A stretch of DNA of 64,000 bases from Enoplolaimus lenunculus (Eukaryota; Nematoda; Enoplea; Enoplida; Thoracostomopsidae): contig JASANG010001767.1 of assembly GCA_030248215.1 (NCBI GenBank), positions 123,193 through 187,192 of the forward strand, given 5' to 3'. The notes beneath the pieces are model-generated. The model saw only the letters and a list, made by a program, of their open reading frames with translations. It was not told the origin of the DNA and made no database searches. Both the position numbers and the translations under genes were made by a program. Positions 1 to 10,356 of the stretch are shown one piece after another. How positions within the stretch are numbered: the first letter of the stretch is position 1; every line of letters starts with the position of its first letter.

Positions 1-394
1 ACAGTAGTATGAGCATATTCCCAATCCTAAGCCTAAACCTAAGCTTAAGCTTAAGCAAAAAAGTTAGTCTTAACCCTTTCTCACAGGAATAGTTTCTATT
101 TCCCATGAGACCTACTTTTATGCTAGGATTCGAACACCAGTGACTGGAGTGGGAGGCGTATACCATCACCATTCAGGAGCTTGACGCTCGAGCCCGAGTG
201 GGCTCTCCCGTCTTGTGGTGATTTAGTACTATGTATACGTGTTGCAATTGTCAAACACGGTGCGATATATACTATTTAACGTATATACACTGCGCTGAGT
301 TGCCTACGGGCAACTCAATGTGAGAAGGGGTTAAGCTTAAACTGACTCTATTACAGCCCCGACCAAAAACAATCCGGCCCTGTTCTATACATGG
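1..394 (-). mobile_element. hAT-A MITE, cut by window edge, with nested TTAA-1
   Basis: CCTAAG-type hexamers lead into the end block CGGCCCTGTTCTATACATGG. The left terminus lies outside the window. The copy is interrupted by a TTAA-1 element at 74-330, and the host sequence resumes directly after it. Confidence 0.75.
74..330 (-). mobile_element. TTAA-1 piggyBac-like MITE carrying a tRNA-like core
   Basis: TTAA flanks both sides (70-73 and 331-334). Termini are CCCTTTCTCACA and TGTGAGAAGGGG. A tRNA-like box B (reverse complement of AGGATTCGAAC) lies at 125-136 and a box A near 166-181, both on the minus strand. TTAA duplication with CCC/GGG ends is the piggyBac hallmark. The element is too short to encode a transposase. 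Confidence 0.75.
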
Positions 395-410
395 GCCAAG
401 AATCATAACA

Positions 411-545
411 GAGGCCCATGTAAGGATCACGAGCGGAACGTTTTTCTGTGGGACTATGCAATAGAGTAAGCTTAAATTTATATTATTTTTTGCTTAGGCT
501 TAAGCTTAAGTATATGTTTATACTATTGGCACGGCCCGGTTGTTT
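411..545 (+). mobile_element. hAT-A MITE, degraded right end
   Basis: It starts GGCCCATGTAAGGATCACG, followed by the GTTTTTCTGTGGGACT block and CTTAGG hexamers. The right end is worn (CACGGCCCGGTTGTTTGC). Confidence 0.55.
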
Positions 546-712
546 GCATTGCTCATAATCCTGGTATTTGTATTGGTCATAACAGGAAACAGGACAAGAC
601 GCACTTAGTCTGTCCTCAGCAGAGGAATCGTGTCGAAAATTCGCTATTTCCGTTTTCTGAAAAAGCGTTTATGTTGAAGCGAAAAACGCGTTTTGATAAA
701 CGATTAAAAAAG

Positions 713-796
713 CGAGTCAAATTTTTGACTCAATTTGTGTAGTCAGGAAAAGCCTATTTCGGAGAGACTCAATTTGACTCACCATTTTTTGCAGTG
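713..796. mobile_element. TA-1 foldback MITE, right half only
   Basis: It matches the right arm of TA-1 (GGAAAAGCCTATTTCGGAGA to TTTTTTGCAGTG), followed by TA. The left arm is absent. Confidence 0.6.
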
Positions 797-1098
797 TACT
801 TAATAACGTTTTGCGATACAAGCGATTCATTTTAGAGTGTCTTTCGCTTTACAAACAAGTGTCAAATCACTGGTTTGTTTTTTGACACGATTGCTATAAA
901 CCGTAACTTTATTTGCAATGAATTTTAAGAAACGCAATATAAATTTTGCATTAATGTCAGTTACGCGTGAAATTTTATCCTGAGCCAAGTGTTGTACCGT
1001 CTGCTTTTAAGTTGACAGACAGCCTAACCAGCTGGAGTATACGGGTCGTGAATACAAGAACCCTGTCATTTTAAGAAGCCCTCAGTTGAAATGTTGGC
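797..1098. other. No gene or repeat recognised
   Basis: AT-rich sequence. I see no open frame with splice signals and no copy of the named families. Confidence 0.4.
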
Positions 1099-1099
1099 G

Positions 1100-1257
1100 G
1101 GCCCGTAGCCCAGGGTGTTGCGGGGTCATTCCCCCTGGAAAAATTTTGGCCCCCTAGAAGATTTTCAACCTTGCTTGTAAGTCACTGAAAACCTTTAAAT
1201 GCCCCTCCTGAAAAATTTTTACCCCCCCCCCTAGCAAGGTTGGCTGGCTACGAGACT
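1100..1257 (+). repeat. GCC-1 short inverted-repeat element
   Basis: It begins GGGCCCGTAGCC and ends near GGCTGGCTACGAGACTGG. Inside are the family landmarks CAACCTTGCTTGTAAGTCA and a run of C before CTAGCAAGGTTGGCTGGC. The family is about 155 bp, non-coding and of unknown class. Confidence 0.65.
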
Positions 1258-1726
1258 GGATGTTAGGGTGACAGTTCAAATTGCAAAACGTGAGCTTATT
1301 CTTAGCGACCTTTTATAGACAGCTAAGAACATTAAAGAGATGTCCCTTAAAATCGAAATGCTTAAAAAATTGAAGACGTGCCGAAAATAAGCGTTGCAAA
1401 CAAATGTTAAAAATACAGCTGGTAAAAAAAATAGCGAATATTTCTCGTTTTGTAGCGATATCTGTCACTCAAAACTCAAAAAAAATTATTCAAAATAAAC
1501 TTTGACTGACAAATGACCTCAAAAAAGGTAAATTAGGCTTAAGTTTGAAAATTTGTCAGGGTGCCACCGTCAATTGATGGCGTGTATGTGTGGAACGTTA
1601 CTGAGCCCTTGTTTCGACAATTCTACAGTTAACAGAAATGTTAAAAAGTAGTCTCAACATTACAAATAACGGCCGTTAAGACAGCTAAGCTTAAACCGAA
1701 GTATAACTGTTAGCATAAGCGAGAGT
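1258..1726. other. No gene or repeat recognised
   Basis: AT-rich sequence without a supported exon. Short homopolymers only. Confidence 0.4.
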
Positions 1727-2936
1727 GTAACCGGATATCCGTTTCCATTCCTGTTCCGGTAAAAATCGGTGTTCGTTTCGGTTATAGAAATACCGCAAAT
1801 TCCGATGTTTTGTTATTTATTAAGCGAACCGAAACTCCGAGCCAAGCTCGGAGTTTCGCGAAGCGTTTTATGTTTTGTGCTTGGGGGTCGAAAGGTGGAT
1901 GTCCGTCTGTCCGTCTGTCCGGCCGAAAAGAATCTCAGGAACGGCTGAACCGATTTTGATAAACTTTTTTTGTTTGAAAGCCAATTATCCTGGGGTGTTA
2001 ACCTCGCATTGGGGTTTTAAAATTTTGAGCCGTTTATTAGCTACAGGCTAATTTGCATAATATATTAAGCCTAAATTAGTACTTTCCACAATATTTCACT
2101 AGTTATTACAGTTAGAAGCAATCTAATTTTAGCATTAAAGGGTTTTGGGTGCGAGGAATCTGCATAGACTGTCTACAAACCTCCAAAACCGATGATTCAG
2201 CAGTAAGCTAATAGATCATTTGCATATTAGCATAGGTTATAAGCCAAAATTAGGACTTTTTACAATATCTCACCAATTATTAAGGTTAAAAACAATATAA
2301 TTTCAGCACTAAAGGGTTTTTAGGCGCATGGAATTTGAATAAATAGTTTACAAACATCCAAAACCGATAATTGAATAGTTAGCTAATAACTAATTTGCAT
2401 ATTACCTTAACTGACAAGACAAAACTAAGACTTTTAAATTATTTCAATAATTTTTAGGGTTCACTGAAGGTTTTTGGGTGCGAGGAATCGGAATAAATTG
2501 TTTACAAACCTCCAAAACCGATAATTGAATACTTAGCTAATAGTTAATTTGCATATTAGCTTAATTGACAAGACAAAATTAGGACTTTTTAAATTATTCC
2601 AAAAATTATAGGGTGGCTGAAGGGTTTTTGGTTTTTGGGTGCGCGGAATCTGAGGAAATTGCTTAAAAACCTCCAAACCCGATAAATGAATAGTTAGCTA
2701 ATAACTAATTTGCATATTACCTTAATTGCTTACGTGTGTTTGAGCTTCGATCAATAAATGTAGTCCCACTACGACTGGTAATTAGTTATTAATCACGTGT
2801 ATATTTCACAGTTTTCATTACAGATATGCAGTACATCTTTTAAACTGTTATACTTCAATATCCGTTTTCCGTTTCCGTTATTTTGCTCACTATACGTTTT
2901 CGTTTCCAACACCCGATATATATCAGCAACGACGGG
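1727..2936 (+). mobile_element. hAT-E-type element interrupted by a tandem-repeat insert
   Basis: The left end is TGTAACCGGATATCCGTTTC. The same end is seen inverted at 9927-9988. After about 75 bp the sequence switches to a foreign block starting near 1825 (TGTCCGTCTGTCCGTCTGTC), then a tandem array. The outer element seems to resume near 2855 with CCGTTTCCGTTATTTTG. A class for the inserted block cannot be given from sequence alone. Confidence 0.4.
2030..2740 (+). repeat. Tandem array, about 160-bp unit, five copies
   Basis: The landmark CTAATTTGCATA recurs near 2048, 2215, 2390, 2548 and 2706. Each unit also holds GGGTTTTTGGGTGCG and CCTCCAAAACCGATAATTGA. Units differ by several per cent, so the array is not recent. 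Confidence 0.8.
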
Positions 2937-2937
2937 T

Positions 2938-3052
2938 GGCGGAGCGTGGGTTAAAAATAAATATCAGCCCATAGCGGGATAACAAGGGATACCCTCAGAA
3001 GAGGCCAAATAAATATCAGTCTCTTTCCCAGTTGTTCGTGTCACTACAGTAT
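2938..3052 (-). repeat. CTG-1 repeat copy
   Basis: It shares TTAAAAATAAATATCAG and TTCGTGTCACTACAGTA with 8193-8300. Read on the minus strand its end is CTGTAGTGACACGAA, close to the CTGTAGTGACCCGAATAAGA ends at 42786 and 55694. Confidence 0.5.
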
Positions 3053-3058
3053 GTAAAA

Positions 3059-3242
3059 ATAAGGGATGAAATGTTTTTCTCTGGAATTGCATTAGAGTAA
3101 GCTAAAGCTTTAGTCTAAATTTTTACTTAGGCTTAGTGTTATAAGCCTAGGTTTGAGTATAAGCACATTTTTACCCTACGGCTTAGGCTTAGGTTTAGGA
3201 ATACGCTTATATTATTGTTACGGCCGTGTTCTATACATTGCC
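3059..3242 (+). mobile_element. hAT-A MITE, diverged
   Basis: It has TTTTTCTCTGGAATTGC, CTTAGG-type hexamers and the end block CGGCCGTGTTCTATACATTG. The left terminus is eroded. Confidence 0.55.
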
Positions 3243-4627
3243 CAAAAAGCTTAAGCTTACTTTGGGGGACAATTTTGGTACAAACAAATTATTTCAGAGT
3301 TGCCAAACTCTCACAACAACACAGCAGAAACATTTTGAAATCGATAAAGAGCCATCAGATATAAACCAGCTTCAGTTTTATGTCATTCGAACTTCCTCAT
3401 CAAAATGTACCCAATCGTTTGGGCAAATGTTCTTAATAGAACATTAATGTTCAGGGCCAATTTTGGATTGATTGTCACCGACGAAAACATTACAGAACTC
3501 CAAAAATTTGACCAGAAAATCTTTTGTGTACTCATACCCAGACTGTATCTATTTTAAGACATTGTCAAGTTACTGGGGACATTGACACAGACGAGGGGTT
3601 GTAAGGTTCAGGAACGACCATCGCTGTTTACTGGGGGGTGACTGACTAGCATGAATTTACCCCTCAAATAATTCGACTCGGTGTTGTTATTGTTTCGAGT
3701 CAGTATTTTCCGAAAATGTTTCGATTTTGAAAATGTCTTTTGTGCATATTTGAGCTTCCCATGACCGAAACTATGGTACAATCGAAGGTCTGTCTACGGA
3801 TTTGGCTTCGACAAAAAATTGACTCTCCGGTTCCGGTAGAATTTTGGCCGGAGGTTACGGAAATTTTGGTTGGAAAACTTTGCGCTGTTTAATACAAATT
3901 GTATCGTTCGATGCGGTTTGGTTCTGCCTTTTAGTATAATTTTCATGTAAATGTGGGCATTTTTTGAAAACACAGGTTTAGCTTGAAATTTTTGACAACG
4001 TTTAATAGATATTCATTATTTGAACTAATTTCAATTACCTTGGCTTTCACCTCCGGTTCCGGAAAATTTCGTCGGCCTCCGGCTACAGTGTTTTCACCTC
4101 GGCTTGCGCTCTGACCGTATGGATTACCCAATACTCACCGCGCGCCGCCGGACTCCACCGACCACCACCAAATAGATTTTGCTTACATTTCTGCTAGCAA
4201 CGCATTGCGGCACGCAGTGGCGTCTGGCACAGTAAACCAAACTGCTGTCCTAACTGTTTAATACCGTCAATAAACCTGATTTTTTGAAAAATTCGATTTT
4301 TAAGGTCCTAAATTAGCATTGCTTTTATAAACCTCTGTTTGAATATTTTCAATTTTCAAACCTGAAAGAATAAATTAAAATAAAACCTGTATAACCTGTA
4401 AACACATTACTATGTTTTTATTCTATGTACAGAAAAATTGCCGACTAATGATAGGACTGAAATACTCATACGTATTGGTGTGGATATTTTCCAGCAGTAT
4501 TCAAAAATGTTCCGCCGACACCACTGAAGACCAATTCCGGTAGGATATTTGTTTAAATTTCCGGTCAAAAATTCCGCCAACAACATAGTGCAATCGAGGA
4601 ATATAATGAAATTTTCTTAAATTTAAA
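3243..4627. other. No supported gene; decayed repeat-like sequence
   Basis: Small open frames occur on both strands, but none has matching splice sites or a recognisable product. Stretches rich in CCGGTTCCGG around 3820-3850 and 4045-4090 resemble degraded hAT-E-type termini. Confidence 0.35.
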
Positions 4628-4816
4628 GGCCCATGTAGAGATCAAGAGCAGATAGTTTTTCTGCGAGACTACAATAGAGTAAGCTTAACTTTTAGACTAA
4701 TTTCTTGCTTGGCTTTATGTTTAGGCTTAAGAATATGCTCATTCCTACGCTTAGACTTAAGCTTAGGCTAAGGTATCCGCTTATAATACTGTTCCGCCCC
4801 TGTTCTTTACATGGGC
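4628..4816 (+). mobile_element. hAT-A MITE
   Basis: Starts GGCCCATGTAGAGATCAAGA and ends CCTGTTCTTTACATGGGC, with a CTTAGG-type interior. Both ends are present. Confidence 0.75.
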
Positions 4817-4984
4817 TAACTTGAACGCTATTTTCAACGCTTTTTGCGCTTTAGAGATCTTGGAACAAACCGCTGTTGCAAAATGCAGTTTTATACTAAA
4901 ATCGCGGCTGTCGGTATATGTGCACGGTATTAAGTGTATGTAAACAATAGATTGCCATATATACATGCACCATATACCGTAATA

Positions 4985-5075
4985 TATAGTCGTTGCAATT
5001 GACCGGGTAGCGTTGCTAGCACGCTTGACTCGATTGCAAAAGGGCCGAGGTTCGATTCCCGGAGTGGTACTTAAC
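4985..5075 (+). repeat. tRNA-like sequence, SINE head or tRNA relic
   Basis: A perfect box B (GGTTCGATTCC, 5049-5059) follows a box A-like GGTAGCGTTGCTAGC at the usual distance. The outer arms do not pair as an acceptor stem. I read it as a SINE-like or relic sequence rather than a working tRNA gene. Confidence 0.5.
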
Positions 5076-5221
5076 TTTGGATAAAACTGCGTGCGGTGGT
5101 TCTGCAGACCGTGTAGTTTCAACGGCGTTTAATCCTTTTGTATTGGCTTCAACTTAAGTTTTACGGATGATTTTTCGTTTCTGGATCGTTTTTTCTTTGA
5201 ACCCAATCCAACTAACGTATA

Positions 5222-6148
5222 CACTAGCAGATCCAGAGATGGGGCGGGGCGGGGGGTGCGTACACACTTGCCATCAAAAATTGTTTGTGTTAAAATGGTA
5301 AAGTCCCTACCTTACAATATTTTACAATTTTTTCGGCAGCATTTTTTGTAATAATGGTAATGTCCCTATCTTACAATTTTTTACAATTTTTATCGCAGCA
5401 TTTTTTGTAACAATGGTAAGGTCCCTATCTTACAATATTTTACAATTTTTTCGGCAGCATTTTTTGTAATAATGGTAATGTCCCTATCTTACAATGTTTC
5501 ACAATTTTTATCGCAGCATTTTTTGTAATAATGGTAATGTCCCTATCTTACAATTTTTTACAATATTTATCGCAGCATTTTTTGTAATAATGGTAAGGTC
5601 CCTATCTTACAATGTTTTACAATTTTTATCGCAGCATCATTTGTAATAATGATAAGGTCCCTATCTTACAATATTTTACAATTTTTTCGGCAGCAGTGTT
5701 TGTAATAATGGTAATGTCCCTATCTTACAATTTTTTACAATTTTTATCGCAGCATTTTTTGTAACAATGGTAAGGTCCCTATCTTACAATATTTTACAAT
5801 TTTTTCGGCAGCATTTTTGTAATAATGGTAATGTCCCTATCTTACAATTTTTTACAATTTTTATCGCAGCATTTTTTGTAACAATGGTAATGTCCCTATC
5901 TTACAATTTTTTACAATTTTTATCGCAGCATTTTTTGTAATAATGGTAAGGTCCCTATCTTACAATGTTTTGCAATTTTTACCGCAGCATCTTTTGTAAT
6001 AATGATAAGGTCCCTACTTTATAATTTTTTACAATTCTTCCCGCAGCAATTTTAGTGATAAAATGGTAATATCCCTCTTACAATTTTTGCAGTTTAATAA
6101 CATTTGCCCGCCCCCCACCCCCGTTAAAATTTTTTGCATCTGCCTCTG
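5222..6148. mobile_element. hAT-C non-autonomous element with internal 60-bp array
   Basis: An exact 8-bp duplication AACGTATA flanks the element (5214-5221 and 6149-6156). The ends are imperfect inverted repeats: CACTAGCAGATCC on the left and, inverted, CAGAGGCAGATGC on the right. G-rich and C-rich tracts sit just inside. Eight-base duplications with CA(G)-type ends mark hAT elements. Nearly the whole interior is a tandem array, and no coding capacity remains. Confidence 0.8.
5285..6095. repeat. 60-bp tandem array with six-unit higher order
   Basis: About 13.5 units of 59-60 bp share GGTCCCTATCTTACAAT and CGCAGCATTTTTTGTAA. Two subtypes occur: A with TTTTTTCGGCAGC and B with TTTTTATCGCAGC. 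Their order reads A B A B B B' twice, giving a higher-order period of about 357 bp. A related inverted stretch lies at 39895-40110. Confidence 0.85.
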
Positions 6149-6194
6149 AACGTATACTCGGGGAAATTAAGCAAGTAACTCAGTTGACTTTCAG

Positions 6195-6305
6195 GCGAAA
6201 TGAGTCGAATATTGGATTGGCTGCAAGATCTGCGTTCAAACTCCAAAAATCACTATTATCGTTAATAGCACCCCATATTAAAATTGCACTGGAACCTGAT
6301 GTAAG
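6195..6305 (+). CDS. Ig gene exon: linker and Ig A-strand
   Basis: Acceptor GTTGACTTTCAG before 6195 and donor AAG then GTAATT after 6305. The exon is 37 codons, entering and leaving in phase 2. Its end, PHIKIALEPDV, reads as the first strand of the Ig domain completed by the next exon. Confidence 0.65.
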
Positions 6306-9300
6306 GTAATTTCCGACTCATTATGCCGCAACCACGGTAACAATTGAACCATATCCCGAATATTCTGCCCCCAATAGAAATACTATACACGTTGCGATAC
6401 GAAAACATCACCGGACTTATGCTGGATGCACGTTACAACCGGGCAGCTTGAGACATGTTTTGACCCTATTGAACTATTGGGAAACGTTCAGTCTGCTTAT
6501 AGACTCCATATCATATTAAATAATTCGTATTTGTCTGCTATTAGCATGCGTACGTCACACTTTGTTTTTCAATATCGTAAGATATTCGAGGTATCGTCTG
6601 CGAATATCATATGATACGTATTCAAATGTCTGCATTCTTGAGGCAGCATACCCAAACTATCCTGTTGAATATTTTATATGATACTAGAATTTGAAATTTA
6701 CATTTTTGAAGTATGAAGTTGTGGTTCTAAGCGATTTTGTGTCGTAAACGAATTTGCCAGCGCATTTTTAGTATGAAAATTAATTTCAGGTCCGTTCATT
6801 CGGTGCTGGCTGGCACAGCTGTAACATTATTGTGTTCAAATCAAAGTAACAAAGTCGAATTTTACAACGGAACATCGCTTATTGACCGTTTTATACTTAG
6901 AACAAAATTCAGCAAGCCGTGGAAATTAACCATTTTTCCGACATATCCACCGGATACCGGATATTATTCGTGTAAAATAGATCAAGTTGAAATTGCCGGG
7001 GTCAGTGTTGAAATATTACGTAAGTAAAACATTAAAATGGTATACTCCGATTCCGTCAAAAACTGAGAATAGTCACTGCTCGACTATAACAGCTTGAAGT
7101 TCGAAAATGAAAAACTTATGTTTTGTGAAGGTTTTGTACAGCACATCCGAGTTGAGCTAGTCCAAAGAAGAATTACGACTGGGCTAGTCCAAGGCGGAAT
7201 CATGTCTGTTAAAGTTTTGCGTTTTCTGATTGGTTACTTGATAGCGGCAACTTAACTTTTTAAAACAAACTTCATTGTAACCATAACGATTACATAGCTA
7301 ATCAGAAAAGAGTATTCACATCAGCTAACCGTATTTGAGAATATAAGGCAGTGAGCAATCACAAGGCGTGAACCTGTAGCATACAGAAAATTACGCCATG
7401 CGCTATCCCAAGTCGTAAATTTCATGCTGGACTAGGCCAATTCAGTATTGGGTTGAATTACGGTTTGAGCTACGACATATATACCATTTAAGCACTATCT
7501 CAAGCGATATCCGAAAGTGCAGTCATACTGACGATAATGTTTGGAGTGTTTACGATCGCTAAGCTGGCTTTGATTACGTTAAAGTTAACCATTCAACTAA
7601 GAGTTCGGAGTTCAATTGAACGATCGGAAAAAATTCGGCAACTCAAAGTAAAATTGAGTCAAAAACGAAAGCAACAAACACCGGAAGGTTATTGGACGGA
7701 TGAACCAGAAGTTCGGACTACCCTAGAACCAAGGCCACCGTCGATTTCGCTCCGTACGATGAAAAAAGTAAATGCAGGATACCGGGTCAGTTAAGGTCGA
7801 GTCATTTTCTGCGAAAGTTACGCGTACGGTTTAGTCTAATTTTTTGCTTAGGCTTCGGCTTGCTTACTGTAATGACAGGAATAAAAAGGGGATAATTAGA
7901 GGGGTCTTTATTTTGAGTCCAAATCAATGTCTGTATCACTTATAAGAGTCCGTAAGCGGATAGAGTCCTTATAGTCTAATTAGGATATATCAATGTCAAT
8001 TATTTTTAATTTTAGTGTATAAATGACTTCACGACCAAATAAAGTTGAGTTCGAAACTTTAAAGCATACTTAAGTTTTGAAAGTACATTCCTAAGTATTA
8101 TCTTGCATTATCGCTCACGCTTTTGATACAAAACAAAAAAACTTTTAATTCATCGGATCGTTGCAATACTGAATATATAACCGTAACCAAGGGCGGGTCA
8201 AAAATAAATAACAGTCTGTAACCGAATACCAATCTTAATACAATGTACAGAGTCCAATAAAATATCAGTCCCTCTTCTCATTCGTGTCACTACAGTAGGT
8301 TGAAGTAAACCTTTATCTTTAAGCTTGAATAAAATAGGTTTAGGTTCAGCCTTCAGTGGCATACCGAGAAATTTGGATTGGGGGGGCGCATCCTGCCAAC
8401 CTCATGACTTAGGTTTCCATCAAAACTGAAATTAGAACCCTTTAACAGTGACCCATCTAAATTTTTGGCGTGACATATGAGATTGGTCACGCATTCCTAG
8501 TCAGCTGCGAGACCAATTTCAGAGTTGCCTTTTAGGTCCCCTAAATTTTTAGCGGGGCTGGGTACGGACCACCCCCGTCAACCAATTGTGTAGCTATAAA
8601 GTTTTGCACAATTCTATTATTTTTAGCTTTGAGTTGATTAGGTTAGGAAATTAGACGATGAAGTTTTTCTTTGAAGAGCGTCAAAGGCAAAATTTTTTGA
8701 ACATTGAATAATTAACAACCTCGCGAACGAAGCAAACAAGAAGCTAGGCGTAATTTTTGTATCTAATGTATATAACTTTGACTCACGAACTGATTCCGAT
8801 TGGGGGGGCGGCCGCCCCCCCGCTCCCTCCTCTCGGTACGCCCCTGTCAGCCTTCACTGTTATCGTAGACCATAGTCAATAAAGTAGGCATAGGTTTTAA
8901 TCTTTGGCTAAGGTTTAAGCTTAGGAAAATAATTAAGCAGTAATGAACCGAACTTTTGCATTTTGCCAATCTTGTCAACGGAATATAAGCAAGCACCAAA
9001 CAGTGTGCCTACAATTCTAAACTTCAGATTAGAATTGAGTTCAATTATTAAATAATTTGGCAAATGTAAAGAACAGAGGCGGAACAGTATTATAAGCATA
9101 TTCGTAAGCCTAAGCATAAACCTAAGCGGAAGAATGAGTATCTTTCTAAGCCTAAGCCTAATCCAAGCAAAAAATAGTCTAAAGCTTTAAGCTTAGCGAG
9201 TTAATTTTTTCTGAGTTAACAACAATAATCATTAACTCACTGTGAGTTGTGTTGATTTTCATTCTCACTTAATTTAATTCCTGGTGAATGGATCATAACT

Positions 9301-10219
9301 CAAGTTAAGTTGAATCAACTTACAATTCTGAGTTCTGATAGTCCTAACTCAGACTGAATGTTTCAACTCATTCTGAGTTAATATCAACTCATTGGAATTT
9401 ACAGCGTAGTTGTGTAGTTGTGTGCCCTTTCAAATCGCAGAGGGTTCAGATGTTGTTGTGGCGGTGAGTCTGGGTAGGAACCGGGACATCAGACCTTTAA
9501 CTAAGCAGCTGGAACAACGGGTTGCGGGTGGTATTAAACTAGCGGCCTTCTGCGTATCAGGCACACGCTGCTACCAATGCGCTACGTAACCCGTTTCTCC
9601 AATTGCTTCTATCGTCGACTATATGTCGACCGTACGCTGCCTGCTAGCATACATAAAATGCACTGCACTATATTTTATGTGCACCAGGACAAGCCTGTCT
9701 CACATGGTTAGAGACGAAGGGAAACTTTTAAACTTTTGCCGAAACTACAAAAGAGCCGCCGCCCCCGGGTGAATGCAGCTATACAAACATTGTATAAGCA
9801 TATTCCACAGTTTAAACCTCCACTTGGATAAAAATGTTCCTTGCAGCATATCTGCAATGGAAAATACTGAGATATATACGTGATTTATAACTAATGTTAA
9901 ACATAAAAATAACATAATTTCCGTCATTTCTATAACCGAAACAGACACCGATTTTTACCGGAAACGAAGATATCCGGTTACACCTTGGGTGTAATCAAGT
10001 ACCTTTTTGACCTCTGGATTTAAACGATCAAATTATATATTTTAGGAGCACAAAACCAAATTCAAATCAACAGGAATTGAAGAAAGCTTTGATAAGCACG
10101 AACAACAGCCTCAACCATGTCAAAGCGATGATTCCAGTGAAGATATTCGTGGCGTTCAATTAATGACACAAACTCGACGAGCAATGGAGCAGTTAATGAC
10201 AAAAGCGAATAATATTTGA
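6195..10219 (+). CDS. Immunoglobulin-domain single-pass membrane protein (3' part)
   Basis: Four exons join in phase: 6195-6305, 6790-7019, 7523-7785 and 10046-10219. The product has a linker leading into an Ig domain, then a membrane span near ILTIMFGVFTIAKLALITLK, then a basic and acidic cytoplasmic tail ending TKANNI. The Ig domain runs from PHIKIALEPDVRSVHSVLAG through TLLC to the second cysteine in PPDTGYYSC. That Asp-x-Gly-Tyr-x-Cys pattern is the Ig F-strand hallmark. The first exon found needs an upstream partner ending in phase 2, so the signal peptide and any further domains are missing or lie outside the window. The last intron is 2.26 kb and full of transposons. The donor after 7785 is GTCAGT, weaker than usual, but its phase fits. 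The ligand and role cannot be told; adhesion or a receptor is the family norm. Confidence 0.75.
6790..7019 (+). CDS. Ig gene exon: Ig domain body
   Basis: Acceptor TTAATTTCAG, donor GTAAGT. It encodes both Ig cysteines (VTLLC and YYSC) and the intervening KLTIFPTYPP strand. The phase-1 end joins exactly to the TM exon. Confidence 0.8.
7523..7785 (+). CDS. Ig gene exon: transmembrane segment and tail
   Basis: The acceptor ends GAAAGTGCAG. The exon begins with two bases completing a Leu codon and encodes about 25 hydrophobic residues, then RVRSS and a Lys/Arg/Glu-rich tail. Positive residues after the span suggest a type I orientation. Confidence 0.7.
7865..7985 (+). repeat. CTG-1 repeat copy
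   Basis: ACTGTAATGACAGGAATAA start, with AAGAGTCCGTAAGCGGATAG inside. It lies in the last intron of the Ig gene. Sister copies are at 42786 and 55694. Confidence 0.6.
8193..8300 (-). repeat. CTG-1 repeat copy
   Basis: Same sequence type as 2938-3052, ending TTCGTGTCACTACAGTAGG. Confidence 0.5.
8354..8846. mobile_element. hAT-D element inside a hAT-A copy
   Basis: Exact 8-bp duplication TCAGCCTT (8346-8353 and 8847-8854). Inverted ends are CAGTGGCATACCGAGA and, inverted, CAGGGGCGTACCGAGA. It carries a CGCGAACGAAGCAAACAAGA module near 8712. The flanking hAT-A relic spans roughly 8300-8938. Confidence 0.8.
9068..9192 (-). mobile_element. hAT-A MITE, truncated
   Basis: GAGGCGGAACAGTATTATAA start, hexamer array, then AAAAATAGTCTAAAGC. 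The right terminus is replaced by TA-2 sequence from about 9197. Confidence 0.6.
9197..9406. mobile_element. TA-2 palindromic MITE, left end truncated
   Basis: Dense GAGTTGA/TCAACTC palindromic units end in ATTGGAATTTACAGCG. It belongs to the family seen complete at 49514-49766. Confidence 0.65.
9475..9705 (-). repeat. SINE-like repeat with tRNA-like head
   Basis: On the minus strand the head reads GGGTTACGTAGCGCATTGG with a box A-like core and a worn box B. The body includes TCGTCGACTATATGTCGACC and ACCAGGACAAGCCTGTCTCA. The same body recurs at 32650-32890 with a different head. Confidence 0.55.
9745..9990 (-). mobile_element. hAT-E-type element end
   Basis: The end block read on the minus strand is CAAGGTGTAACCGGATATC, followed by CCGGTAAAAATCGGTGTC, as at 1727. 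The other end is not delimited. Confidence 0.45.
10046..10219 (+). CDS. Ig gene last exon: C-terminal tail
   Basis: Acceptor TTATATATTTTAG. It has 57 codons plus TGA and encodes a polar tail with QQPQPCQSDDSSED and a basic C-terminus. The phase-0 start matches the previous exon end. The stop codon lies six bases before a hAT-A copy. Confidence 0.7.
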   Translation, partial: EHKTKFKSTGIEESFDKHEQQPQPCQSDDSSEDIRGVQLMTQTRRAMEQLMTKANNI

Positions 10220-10224
10220 CTGAT

Positions 10225-10356
10225 GGACCAATGTATAGAACAGGACCGTAACAGTAGTATAAGCATGTTCCTAAAGAAAAAATTAGTATAAATTTTAAGC
10301 TTACTCTATTGAAGTTTTGCAGAAGAACGTTTCGCTTGTGTTATTTTACATGGATC
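10225..10356 (-). mobile_element. hAT-A MITE abutting the Ig gene stop codon
   Basis: GGACCAATGTATAGAACAGG start and ATTTTACATGGATCC end. The element is short with few hexamers. Flanks TGACTGAT and CCTCTGAT agree at five of eight positions, so the duplication is uncertain. Confidence 0.65.

Noticed and set aside
4985-5075. Functional tRNA gene
   Set aside because: Box B is perfect, but the outer arms do not pair into an acceptor stem and no plausible anticodon arm is seen.
6308-6560. Second Ig-like exon (frame with RTYAGCTLQPGSLRH)
   Set aside because: It lies between two exons that already join in phase, has no clear donor and has stops nearby. More likely chance.
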